From Promethearchaeota archaeon (GTDB taxonomy: Archaea; Asgardarchaeota; Lokiarchaeia; Sigyniarchaeales; SOKP01), in the NCBI GenBank assembly GCA_016930515.1, contig JAFGGO010000027.1, positions 1 to 64,000 of the forward strand: DNA of 64,000 nucleotides, written 5' to 3'. How positions within the stretch are numbered: position 1 is the first letter of the stretch; every line of letters starts with the position of its first letter. The translations under genes were made by a program, and so were the position numbers. The notes under the pieces were generated by a model. It ran no database searches. It saw only the letters and a program-made list of their open reading frames with translations, and was not told the origin of the DNA. Shown one piece after another: positions 10,152 to 19,725 of the stretch.

Positions 10152-11117
10152 ATGCGTGATACACTCGATCAACTCAGTTTTGATGTTTCACAATTAGTAG
10201 AGAAATATCAAGGAAAAAAATTATACGATTTCTTCCAAAATTACGACATTAGGTCAAATAGCATGGGTGAATTCATGGAATTTTCTTGGATAGCTAAAGA
10301 TTTCGTTCAAAACATCGATTTAAACAAAACAAAAGCAAAAATTCTTTTTAACTTAAAAGTTGCCCTGAATATTGGAGAAAAGATCGAAATACGCTTGAAA
10401 CAAAGGGGTTTGAAAAGTTTAAGAGACTTGACCCATTCGCTCAAGTATAGGTGTTCTGCTCTTGATGCGCTCCGCTTGATAAGAAACAACAATCACGAAA
10501 AACTCATGCATAATCGATATATTTGCGATTTAGATGTTGCGTTTTGTTTTAAATTGGAAGATCTATTATTTATTGATATTGAGACATTAGGGATCTTTGA
10601 TAGTCCGTTAATTATTGTGGGAGTTGGGTATTTTCGTGATTTGCAATACGAGATTCGCCTTTTTTTTGCCCGCACGCTTGAAGAGGAGATCTCCATTTGC
10701 GAGCACCTACGAAACGAAGTATTTCCTAGATATAAATGTTTTGTAAGTTATAACGGCAAGAGTTTTGACATACCCTTTATTGCAAATAGATTCTTGTATT
10801 TTTTTGATGAAAATCCAATGATTCATCCCCAAGACATGCCATATAAGGAGAGTAATACCCTTTATCATCACATTGATTTATATCACAACTGTCGTCGTAA
10901 GTACAAGGGCCTGTTCGATAGTTTTTCTCTGACTAATATGGAAGAAAATCTCTTGGGTTTTTATCGAACAAACGAATTACCAAGTAATCTCGTCGGAGCT
11001 TGCTATAAAAAATATTTGGAAAATCCCGAAAGATACATCGGTTTGGTAAAAGAGTGCATTGAACACAATTATTACGATGTGTATTCTTTGCCTCTTATAC
11101 TTGAAAAATTATTATGA
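10152..11117 (+). CDS. Ribonuclease H-like 3'-5' exonuclease domain protein (YprB-like)
   Basis: ORF 321 aa; DEDD-type elements LFIDIETLGIFDSPLIIVGVGYF, FVSYNGKSFDIPFIANRF, HIDLYHNCRRKYKG, CIEHNYYDVYSLPLIL. Confidence 0.75.
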   Translation: MRDTLDQLSFDVSQLVEKYQGKKLYDFFQNYDIRSNSMGEFMEFSWIAKDFVQNIDLNKTKAKILFNLKVALNIGEKIEIRLKQRGLKSLRDLTHSLKYRCSALDALRLIRNNNHEKLMHNRYICDLDVAFCFKLEDLLFIDIETLGIFDSPLIIVGVGYFRDLQYEIRLFFARTLEEEISICEHLRNEVFPRYKCFVSYNGKSFDIPFIANRFLYFFDENPMIHPQDMPYKESNTLYHHIDLYHNCRRKYKGLFDSFSLTNMEENLLGFYRTNELPSNLVGACYKKYLENPERYIGLVKECIEHNYYDVYSLPLILEKLL

Positions 11118-11213
11118 CAAATACGACATTATTATAATCCAAAACCTTAAGTAAATAAAATTTCTTAAATAATAAAAAGAAATTCGTTTATTTTCGAGGC
11201 TAAAAAGTCGACG

Positions 11214-12386
11214 ATGCAACTAGGCGGACTCATTAAAAAAGAATTCGGAAGAATAAAAAGCGATAAACGTACTCTCGTGCTTCTCTTCTTCATTCCCCTC
11301 ATTCTCATTATCATCTTTGGACTTGTAACTGGAGGAGGTCCTACAAAATTCTTTACGGCAAGTATTATTACCCGAGATAGCATGCCCTTGGGTCAAGAAG
11401 TCAACGGTACGGCTTATTACGATGAAATATTTATATCTACCGTGCGAGATAATTGCTCCGCTTTTGGATTCCATTCGGCTTATAATAGCACGACTGAGCA
11501 AGAATATGATTCTCACTACGCCAAGTGTTTAGATCTTTTAAAAAACGGTGTTATTGGTGCAATTATCATTCTTCCAGAAAATTTTACCGAATCGGTTGAG
11601 AATGCCACTTCAAGCAATCCTCTTGTAAAAAGTGTTAATCCAGTCTTGATTTATGCCATAGACGGTTCGGATATAGAATCAGTAAACGCTATTAAAATGG
11701 CAATACAAGAACCATTAGCGCTCTTTCGCTCTCAAGTTGGAATGTTGAACAATTTTACTACGATAATGCCATCGCTCGAATTTTCAGTACCTTTTTGGGA
11801 AAGTCAGATGCTCAATTACGCTTTAGGATTGATGCTCCCGTTGATCATAATTGGTACGACAATGAACTTGACATCATTATCAATAGTATCTGAAGGACCC
11901 TTGGCACGGATGATGCTCACGCCCACGGCAAAAAATGAGATTATTCTTAGCAAAACCATCGCAAATATAGTTATAATGACTCTTCAAGCAACGGAAATTT
12001 TCGTGATGTTATCCTTTTTTGGATTGTATTGCTTGGGTTCGCTATTTGATTTTTATGCAACACTATTGCTCACGGGTTTATGTGGTATTTCAATTGGACT
12101 ATTCATTTCCGCTCTTGCTACTACGGAACAAGCTGCGAATCAAATGTACTTGATGTTTTTTATCGTATTAATAATATTTTCAGGAATGTTTGGGGTTGGT
12201 GGCACTGACGAGATGAAGTTTGTAACAAGCTTGCTTCCATTAGGATATTCGAAAGAATTAATTGTAAGCATTACCCTAAGAGGGGCACCAATGAACATGC
12301 TTTCAGCGTTTAAAATGGTAATAATTAGCTTGGTATTTCTATTATTGGCTTATTTAACCTATAGATTTAAAAAGGTGGAAGTATGA
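11214..12386 (+). CDS. ABC-2 type transporter permease
   Basis: ORF 390 aa; N-terminal TM, large extracytoplasmic loop, C-terminal TM block with EGPLARMMLTPTAKNEIILSKTIAN; 4-bp ATGA overlap with next gene. Confidence 0.88.
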   Translation: MQLGGLIKKEFGRIKSDKRTLVLLFFIPLILIIIFGLVTGGGPTKFFTASIITRDSMPLGQEVNGTAYYDEIFISTVRDNCSAFGFHSAYNSTTEQEYDSHYAKCLDLLKNGVIGAIIILPENFTESVENATSSNPLVKSVNPVLIYAIDGSDIESVNAIKMAIQEPLALFRSQVGMLNNFTTIMPSLEFSVPFWESQMLNYALGLMLPLIIIGTTMNLTSLSIVSEGPLARMMLTPTAKNEIILSKTIANIVIMTLQATEIFVMLSFFGLYCLGSLFDFYATLLLTGLCGISIGLFISALATTEQAANQMYLMFFIVLIIFSGMFGVGGTDEMKFVTSLLPLGYSKELIVSITLRGAPMNMLSAFKMVIISLVFLLLAYLTYRFKKVEV

Positions 12387-13639
12387 CAAGAAAGGATAAT
12401 ACAACTAAGAAAAAGTTACCCCTTTTTAAATCCCGTAGCAACAGTCTTTTTCGATTCTCTCGTCAAGTGAAAAAGGAATTCAAGCTTCTGTGGACCGACA
12501 AGTTCAATATCTTTTTAGCGCTCGTATTACCTCCCATGATCATTTTCTTAATTGCCTTCACTACGGGTGTCGAGGAAGAAATCTCTCCAATTAATTGCGT
12601 TGTTGTTACTTACGATTCTAACATGATCACTACTCCTAATAATTATACTGAGTATTTATTTAATAATATCACAGACTTTTCACACGATAACTATTCGTAT
12701 CTGTATCTAAATGCCGTGAATAATTCACAATATTTAACGCCCTTAGAATATAATAATCAGTTCTATCTAAACGCAACTACCGATATATACGCCATGGAAA
12801 CGGCAAGGAATTATCTGGCTGAAGGGCATGTATCTGTTATTATTGTAATCCCTATTGATTTTTCCGAAATGCTAACGCTTGGATTACCCGCATTTGTGAA
12901 TTGCATTGTTGACGGTTCGAGCGTGTTAACTCTTCAGGACAATTTAAACGCCGTGTTGGATTCCGTCAATGTATTCGTTTCAGAAAACAATCTCACGCCT
13001 CAGATAGAGCTGGTGGGATTCGAAGAATTTTCAGTTCCTAAAAATTTGAACTTTAAGTTCAACGCAATGGTAACGTTCATCCTTCCAATCATGGCATTTG
13101 GGCTCCCAATCGTACTGACAATCCTGGTTATAGTAAAAGAAAAACCCATAGCCCGATTGTTGCTCACTCCCGTAAAACGAGCAGAAATATTACTCTCAAA
13201 ATATGTTACTTATAGTGCGATTTTAGCAATTCAAACTTTATTATTGATTGTCAGTTCGGTATCGCAAGGACTCTATTGCGTGGGTAGTTATTTTGATTTA
13301 TTCTTGGCATTATTTATGTTGGGATTTTCGGCTTTGGCGTTGGGGTTGTTCATATCCACGATATCTAAGACGAAAACGGAAGCTAACCAATATTTTTTCA
13401 TGTCGTTTATTCTCATTATCGTGCTTAGCGGGTTGTTCATTCCGATAGATTCAATGCCGCTTTACCTGCAAGTTGTAGCATGGATCCTTCCCTTGAGCCA
13501 CGCAGGACCGATGATTAATAACGTTTTAACGAAAGGAATGCCCGCCATAGGTTTCGATTTTTATTGCCTATTAGCAGTTTCATCCGTCTTATTTGCCTTG
13601 AGCGTTATATTATTTCAAAGAAAACAATACGAGGCATGA
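12383..13639 (+). CDS. ABC-2 type transporter permease
   Basis: ORF 418 aa; same topology, KEKPIARLLLTPVKRAEILLSKYV; extracytoplasmic loop rich in N-X-S/T sequons; ATGA overlap with next gene. Confidence 0.88.
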   Translation: MTRKDNTTKKKLPLFKSRSNSLFRFSRQVKKEFKLLWTDKFNIFLALVLPPMIIFLIAFTTGVEEEISPINCVVVTYDSNMITTPNNYTEYLFNNITDFSHDNYSYLYLNAVNNSQYLTPLEYNNQFYLNATTDIYAMETARNYLAEGHVSVIIVIPIDFSEMLTLGLPAFVNCIVDGSSVLTLQDNLNAVLDSVNVFVSENNLTPQIELVGFEEFSVPKNLNFKFNAMVTFILPIMAFGLPIVLTILVIVKEKPIARLLLTPVKRAEILLSKYVTYSAILAIQTLLLIVSSVSQGLYCVGSYFDLFLALFMLGFSALALGLFISTISKTKTEANQYFFMSFILIIVLSGLFIPIDSMPLYLQVVAWILPLSHAGPMINNVLTKGMPAIGFDFYCLLAVSSVLFALSVILFQRKQYEA

Positions 13640-14673
13640 ACATGTCCCTAAAAAAATCAAGTCCAATCGTTGTTGAGGTCGACGATCTGAATGTTTCCTT
13701 TGGAAAGAAGAGGGTGGTCAAAAATGTTTCACTCACGGTAAATTCTGGCGAAATTATTGGGGTTTTTGGAATTTCTGGTGCGGGAAAAACTACGATGATT
13801 CGCGTGATAACTTGCCAGCTCAAAAAAAAATATTGGACGGGAACAGTTAAAGTAACGAATTTATCCGCTGCGAGAAATAAAAATCAATCGAAAATATTGG
13901 GAAACATTGGATACGTGCCACAGCTGGAGGAATTGAATTTATATTACGATTTTAAACCCTACGCAAATATCGATACTTTTGCCTCGACATACGGAATGGA
14001 TGTAAAAAAGGCAAAAGATATCGCAGAAAATTTATTCACGATTCTTGACATACCAAAAGATACTTGGAGCAAGAAACTAAAAAAGATGAGTGGTGGTGAA
14101 AAAAAAAGAGTCTCAATGGCTTTAGGCCTTATTCATCAACCGGCAATTCTATTCTTGGACGAACCTACGACGGGAGTTGACGCATACAAGCGATATTCAA
14201 TTCTAACTTATTTAAAAAAATTGAACGTGCAATTAGGGACGACGATGTTTATCATTAGCCACGACATGGAGTGTTCCTTAGTTTGCGATAAGGCCGCTAT
14301 AATGCGGGAGGGAAAGTTGCTTGAATTTGGAAAACCAGCAGATTTAATCGCTTCACTTCCCAGTAATGGCGTTATTGCTTCATTTACGATAGAAGATTTA
14401 AACAAGAAGAAAATCGAAGAAATAAAAGATTTTTCTCCTGTTAGAAACATTATTAGGGCGGGAAACGATGTGATTGAGGTTTTAATGGATAATTACGACG
14501 AGAATATTTCCGACTTGGTCCAGCATATTATGAACGCAGGAATTAAGATCACATCAATGACTAAGGACATCGCAACTTTTCGGAGATATTTCCAAATTCG
14601 TATTCAAGACGAAGAGGAGAAGGAAAGAAGAAATATCGATCATTTATCAGAATCCAATGACATGAATAATTAA
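13636..14673 (+). CDS. ABC transporter ATP-binding protein
   Basis: Walker A GISGAGKTT, signature MSGGEKKRV, Walker B AILFLDEPTTG, H-loop IISHD. ORF track starts at 13564; ATG at 13636 forms an ATGA overlap with the upstream stop and is a better start. Confidence 0.92.
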   Translation: MNMSLKKSSPIVVEVDDLNVSFGKKRVVKNVSLTVNSGEIIGVFGISGAGKTTMIRVITCQLKKKYWTGTVKVTNLSAARNKNQSKILGNIGYVPQLEELNLYYDFKPYANIDTFASTYGMDVKKAKDIAENLFTILDIPKDTWSKKLKKMSGGEKKRVSMALGLIHQPAILFLDEPTTGVDAYKRYSILTYLKKLNVQLGTTMFIISHDMECSLVCDKAAIMREGKLLEFGKPADLIASLPSNGVIASFTIEDLNKKKIEEIKDFSPVRNIIRAGNDVIEVLMDNYDENISDLVQHIMNAGIKITSMTKDIATFRRYFQIRIQDEEEKERRNIDHLSESNDMNN

Positions 14674-14694
14674 AAGAGGTTAATAAATCTTAGA

Positions 14695-17600
14695 ATGAAA
14701 AAGAAAACAATTAGTGCGGTAGTCAGATCCTCTGAGATTTTTAAAGTAAGCCCTAAATTCAAGAGAAAGCTTAAAGTGTTTATAATTATCGCGATTCTCA
14801 TCTTGATACCTATAATTGGAATGGCTTTGGTAAACATTCCATATATTTCCTATTTTACACCAGAAGAAGTAGACGAATACAAGGACAGCATGTATTTCTT
14901 CTCAAATTCCCATCAAAATTCCGCTTCGGGTTTGTTTATAGAGGCCGATATTGATTCTAACTTCAGGATCGCAACTGCAATTAATTGGACTAGTTTCAAT
15001 CCACAAATTTTTAACCTTATAAATCCCGTTGATAACGATTATTTAAAATCCATCTCAAAACCTAATTTTTACCTCGATTATCTCTTCGATAAGCAAAACA
15101 AAGACGGTTCATTTTCAGATATTGGAGGTTTAGGAGACATGTTTACTACTTATCAGGTCATTGATACGATTATGACCTTGAACGAATCCTATATTAATTC
15201 CATTCGACATCAAGACAAGATTAATAGGATCATGACATTTCTAAATTCCTCTTCATATACGGATCCCGCGAATCTAACGACCGGATTTAAAAATAGTCAA
15301 TTTTCGTTATTACCGGATATGATATCAACAAGTAATGCAGTGGAAATTGCGAACTATTTTTCTTGGGATTATTTTTTAAACAATCAGAACATTACAAATT
15401 ACATACTTGGATCCTTAAGGACTATTACAATTGGATCACTCATAACTGGATGGGGGTATTCTAATTCGTTATTATCTGCAGATCCTGATGCCGAAAGCAC
15501 TTTTTATGGAATTAAGGCTTATCTTGGATTGAATAAATCGTATTCTACTGCGGACAAGATATTATTTATGGGATTTTTTAATGATATTTACGATCCACTT
15601 AATGGTGGATTTAGGAATACATTAATATCAATAAATGATATTGAATCGACATATTATTGTCTTTCTTCAATAGAAAGGCTAAATTATAGTTATCCAGTTT
15701 TGTTCAACGCAAGTCGAACTCTTAATTTTATATTAAATTGCTCCGATCCTGATGGTGGTTTCGGTTTAAGACCAGATATTTTAACAAATTACTCCTCTGA
15801 TTTCGTTTCTTCAGGGGCAGCAATGAAAGCTTTAGCCATTCTCGAGCGGAACTTTAACTTCAGCGAAGAACAGCAACTCGCCATTAACGAAACAAAAAGC
15901 AGGTTTTACACTTGGTTATCTGGTTATCAGGCGTTAAACGGTTTATTTGGACACATCACCATTGAGTCCAACTATTGGGGCGTTTTATCTGCCATTCAAT
16001 ATTACCCTTCGAGCTTTCTCGATCACATTAATGTTAAAAATATATTCGCTTATATAAACAGTTGCTATGTCATTGAGACGGGAGGCTATTCGAGTGAGCC
16101 ATTCATACCTTCGAGTCTTTTTTCAACCTATCTTGCTATTAATATGTACGATATTTTTACATCCTATGTGGACGATTTGTGGTTGTATAACGAGTCCGCA
16201 ACTGAAGCATATATTGCGTCGCTTCAAAATCCGGATGGTGGTTTTAGAATTGGAAACGATCAAGATAGTTTATTCCGTCAACTTGGAGTGTTTTATTCCG
16301 TTATAAACGATTTAATCGATGTTAATACTTCGATTGTGGAAAGCACTTATTGGGCTGTTGAATCGCTTGATATTCTTGGCGCCCTAAATTTAATAGATTT
16401 AAATAATCTAACTCATTTTATCCGGTCGTGTCAGAACGCAGATGGGGGGTTTGGGTTGTTCTTAGGCTTTTCCTATAGCGATATTATTTCAACATATTAT
16501 GCCTTGCATGTTTTTTATTTGTTTGATTCTGAACCCCTATCGAAAATATTGGCAATAAATTTCCTCAAGAACGCTCAAAACACTGACGGAAGTTTTTCTC
16601 CCATGCCAACTTTATCCATGCTCGGTTTGTCGGTTTCCTTCTTTTTGGTTACTTATCTCGGGGCAAAGGGGTTGTACGATTTTTCTTATCAACCTACTGA
16701 TATTTGGGCTTTTTTGGATTGGTTCGTACTGTGTGTTGATAAAAAAACGGGAGGCGTGGGAGATGTGCAAGGATTTGGCGGTGATTTAAGAAACACGGTA
16801 TACGGAATGATCATAATTGACGATTTAAGGTACGATCGAGCATTCGATCCAGAACCGTGGACGACGCTTTTTACAAGGATCTTATTAGTCGAAATTATTG
16901 CAATTGTTGGTTTTATCTTGTTAAAAATGAGTTCTTACGCAAATGTGGTTATATTAAGAAGAATTAAAGCTAAATTAGGGATTGGTGAAAAAATGGAAGT
17001 ATCTTATCTTCGCCGCTACCCTGCGATTCGATGCGAAAATCTGAGCATTTTTGCGGGGAGGAAATTGATCGTGAATTCAATGTCTTTAACTTTAGAACAT
17101 GGAGAAATATTAGGAGTTCTCGGCGAAAGTGGTGCTGGAAAATCCACTTTCGTGAAGAGTCTGCTCGGAATGAGAAAATTTAAGGGGACAAACCAAGTAT
17201 ATGGAATGGATGTAAAAAAGAAATCAAAAAAAATGCGTCCAATTTATGGATATGTACCTCAGGATTTGAGCAAGATCTATGAGGATTTTACGACATATCA
17301 GAACATTCTTTATTTTGGCAGGCAATACGGCTTATCCGAAAGAGAAATTAGAAGGAAAGCGAAACGCATTCTGAGAAGCCTGGAAATTGATGATAAAATG
17401 CACGAACAAGTGAAAAATCTTTCTGGAGGTCAAAAAAGGCGTGTAAGCATTGCAATTGGCTTAATCCACGACCCGATCATCGTCTGGATGGATGAGCCTA
17501 CTTCAGGATTGGACCCTGTTGTACGAGAGAATTTATGGCACGCTCTCACTCGAATTAACGAAGAATTTAATACGACACTCATCGTGATTACCCATTATCC

Positions 17601-17976
17601 AGAGGAATCGCGCTTTTGTAATAAAGTTGCAATATTTGGAAGGGGGCGTGGTTTGATAGATTTTGGACATCCGAAGGATCTCTTGGGGCAATTACCAGGA
17701 AAGGGGAGAACAATTGGATTAATATTCAGAAATACGGAAGAAAAAGCCCTTGAAAGACTCGAATCGATATTAGGTATTAGTAAAGCATTAGAAAACAAAG
17801 CAGGAATGGAATTCTCCCTTCTTTCTGATCTTAATATAAGAGAACTTAAAAGTAGAATCGAACTTGAATTTGGACTCTCATCAATAGCCGAATTAAAGCA
17901 AACAGATAGTAAAATGGAGGAATATTTTCGATACAGGGCCATGGATGTCCCTTCTGACGAAATAGATCTTGGTTAG
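14695..17976 (+). CDS. Fusion protein: membrane-anchored extracytoplasmic alpha/alpha-toroid (prenyltransferase/terpene-cyclase-like repeats) + TM + cytoplasmic ABC ATPase
   Basis: ORF 1093 aa. N-terminal TM; repeated toroid motifs (KDGSFSDIGG, DPDGGFGLRP, LQNPDGGFRIG, CQNADGGFGLF, AQNTDGSFSPM); second TM LFTRILLVEIIAIVGFILLKM; NBD with GESGAGKST, LSGGQKRR, IVWMDEPTSGLDP, ITHYPEE. Confidence 0.85.
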   Translation: MKKKTISAVVRSSEIFKVSPKFKRKLKVFIIIAILILIPIIGMALVNIPYISYFTPEEVDEYKDSMYFFSNSHQNSASGLFIEADIDSNFRIATAINWTSFNPQIFNLINPVDNDYLKSISKPNFYLDYLFDKQNKDGSFSDIGGLGDMFTTYQVIDTIMTLNESYINSIRHQDKINRIMTFLNSSSYTDPANLTTGFKNSQFSLLPDMISTSNAVEIANYFSWDYFLNNQNITNYILGSLRTITIGSLITGWGYSNSLLSADPDAESTFYGIKAYLGLNKSYSTADKILFMGFFNDIYDPLNGGFRNTLISINDIESTYYCLSSIERLNYSYPVLFNASRTLNFILNCSDPDGGFGLRPDILTNYSSDFVSSGAAMKALAILERNFNFSEEQQLAINETKSRFYTWLSGYQALNGLFGHITIESNYWGVLSAIQYYPSSFLDHINVKNIFAYINSCYVIETGGYSSEPFIPSSLFSTYLAINMYDIFTSYVDDLWLYNESATEAYIASLQNPDGGFRIGNDQDSLFRQLGVFYSVINDLIDVNTSIVESTYWAVESLDILGALNLIDLNNLTHFIRSCQNADGGFGLFLGFSYSDIISTYYALHVFYLFDSEPLSKILAINFLKNAQNTDGSFSPMPTLSMLGLSVSFFLVTYLGAKGLYDFSYQPTDIWAFLDWFVLCVDKKTGGVGDVQGFGGDLRNTVYGMIIIDDLRYDRAFDPEPWTTLFTRILLVEIIAIVGFILLKMSSYANVVILRRIKAKLGIGEKMEVSYLRRYPAIRCENLSIFAGRKLIVNSMSLTLEHGEILGVLGESGAGKSTFVKSLLGMRKFKGTNQVYGMDVKKKSKKMRPIYGYVPQDLSKIYEDFTTYQNILYFGRQYGLSEREIRRKAKRILRSLEIDDKMHEQVKNLSGGQKRRVSIAIGLIHDPIIVWMDEPTSGLDPVVRENLWHALTRINEEFNTTLIVITHYPEESRFCNKVAIFGRGRGLIDFGHPKDLLGQLPGKGRTIGLIFRNTEEKALERLESILGISKALENKAGMEFSLLSDLNIRELKSRIELEFGLSSIAELKQTDSKMEEYFRYRAMDVPSDEIDLG

Positions 17977-17988
17977 GTGTTTTAAACA

Positions 17989-19722
17989 ATGACAATTATA
18001 GAAAATCTCTCGAGAAAAAAGGAACTTGAAACGCTCCGATTAAAGATCGTAGATGCGATCAGATATTCAACGAGCTATTGGATGATATTTAAGGAAAAAA
18101 CATTTGGTATCGCAACTATTTTGGACATAATATACAAGCGTTCTTATATTGAAGTCTTATTCTTTACAAAATACGATGTGTTAAATTTTAGCGTGCCTTT
18201 ATTGAAAATTTCCACACCTATTGAAACTGAAGTTGATTTTAACGAAATTCTTCTTGAGCCGGATATTGATGATGATGGTCTCGTGAGCCCAAAAAAGATA
18301 ATACAACGCCTAAACAATCTTATAAAAAACGAAATCAATCATCATATTGCTATTTTAGACGAACAAATAATGTTAATTCAAGAAAAATACGAGAATTACA
18401 CAATAGAAGATAATCCATACAAGAGAGTTATTTTTATTCATTTCAAGAACTTTTACATATCGTTAAAAGTTGATTTCGAGAAATATCCCCTTGCTCCAAA
18501 ATTTTCTTTTTCAAAATATCTATCGAAATTATGTTCTTTAAACCAATTTTTGGACAAAAAATTTTTCAAGAATTGGGATAGTACTAATGCTCCCAATGTG
18601 ATAGAATGCATCGATCTTCTTGTAGGGATTATCTTAGAAAAACAAAATTTTGATAAGTTACCAAATGGTTCTCAGCATGTAATTCTTGAAAACTTAACGG
18701 TAAATTCTTCCTTCAGGAAGATTTCTTTTAAGATACTTCGCGGTCAATCAATAGGAATTATTTATTCCATTCAATACCCTAAAAAAGATAAAGAAATATC
18801 AAATCCATTAGACGAGTTCTTTCAAGCGATTTCAGGTAAAAACACCTCTTTTAATGGAAAAATTAAAATTTTTGGAAAAAATGTGCAATTGTTATTGAAG
18901 AGCGAAATGGAAAAAATTGTTACAATATCATCAGATACTGATGTATCATTTGGAGCTTCAACTATTTTTAGAAAAATGATCAAAAATTATCATCCAAAAT
19001 TCCAAGGGAATGAAACCAAGAAATCTATTCAAGATTCTCAACTGAAGATTAAAATAGGAAAGTTCCCAAAAATATGGACTGTTTATGAAGCACGAAGAAG
19101 AAGATCTAAAAAGGATTACATTTCAAAAATTTTAAAATTAACTAGTTTATATGATAGAAAAAACGAAAAAATCAAGAAACTGTCGAAATTAGAGCAAATA
19201 TTGTTTCAAATCTCTAATGCACTTTTGCAAAAACCTTTCTTGATTCTGCTTTCGTTAAGTTCAACATATTTGGGGCGCTTAGAAATTGAAAAATTAAATA
19301 AATCTATCTCTAACATTGAAAGAAAATTTCATGTTTCCTTCATCATTCACGGCTCGAAAGATGTAATTTCGAGTTGCGATCAAGTCATGACGATTACAGA
19401 AGAAAAAATTGATATAGGATCTGTTGAAGATTATGTGCATAAATTACCACAATCTGGAGAGATTATAACTGTAGAATTAAGCAATCCAGACCGTGCTGCA
19501 GTGAAGGAAATGCGTTCTCTTGATTCAGTCTTCATCATTGAAGAGAGAAGGAACGAGAAATATAAGTTATTCGTTAAAGAGGATCCTGAAATAATCCTCC
19601 TTTATTTATTGGAATTGTTTGGTCCAAAATTGTATAATTTTAAGCGTTTTAAAGCGACTTTAGGAGAATATATTGAATTTTTAGAAGGTCGCAGATTAGG
19701 TACGCAATATAAATTGAGGTAA
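17989..19722 (+). CDS. Degenerate ABC ATPase-like protein (probable pseudoenzyme) with unassigned N-terminal region, possibly RWD/UBC-like
   Basis: ORF 577 aa. C-terminal half is colinear with an ABC NBD (ISFKILRGQSIGIIYS; LSKLEQILFQISNALLQKPFLILLSLSS; SFIIHGSKDVISSCDQVMTI; VEDYVHKLPQSGEIITVEL) but lacks Walker A, LSGG and Walker B DE. N-terminal half has FYISLKVDFEKYPLAPKFSF...W...NVIECIDLLVGIIL. Confidence 0.65.
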   Translation: MTIIENLSRKKELETLRLKIVDAIRYSTSYWMIFKEKTFGIATILDIIYKRSYIEVLFFTKYDVLNFSVPLLKISTPIETEVDFNEILLEPDIDDDGLVSPKKIIQRLNNLIKNEINHHIAILDEQIMLIQEKYENYTIEDNPYKRVIFIHFKNFYISLKVDFEKYPLAPKFSFSKYLSKLCSLNQFLDKKFFKNWDSTNAPNVIECIDLLVGIILEKQNFDKLPNGSQHVILENLTVNSSFRKISFKILRGQSIGIIYSIQYPKKDKEISNPLDEFFQAISGKNTSFNGKIKIFGKNVQLLLKSEMEKIVTISSDTDVSFGASTIFRKMIKNYHPKFQGNETKKSIQDSQLKIKIGKFPKIWTVYEARRRRSKKDYISKILKLTSLYDRKNEKIKKLSKLEQILFQISNALLQKPFLILLSLSSTYLGRLEIEKLNKSISNIERKFHVSFIIHGSKDVISSCDQVMTITEEKIDIGSVEDYVHKLPQSGEIITVELSNPDRAAVKEMRSLDSVFIIEERRNEKYKLFVKEDPEIILLYLLELFGPKLYNFKRFKATLGEYIEFLEGRRLGTQYKLR

Positions 19723-19725
19723 GAA

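Noticed and set aside
13564-13635. N-terminal extension of the ABC ATPase ORF (MPISSFIRLICLERYIISKKTIRG)
   Set aside because: Overlaps the end of the upstream permease; ATG at 13636 with ATGA coupling and direct entry into the NBD is more plausible.
17595-17942. Minus-strand ORF (115 aa) antisense to the toroid-ABC fusion gene
   Set aside because: Lies opposite the conserved NBD C-terminal region; Ser/Leu-rich shadow translation.
14695-17976. Toroid domain as an active terpene cyclase or prenyltransferase
   Set aside because: No DxDD or typical catalytic/zinc-ligand motif seen, and topology puts it outside the membrane; treated as a structural or binding toroid.
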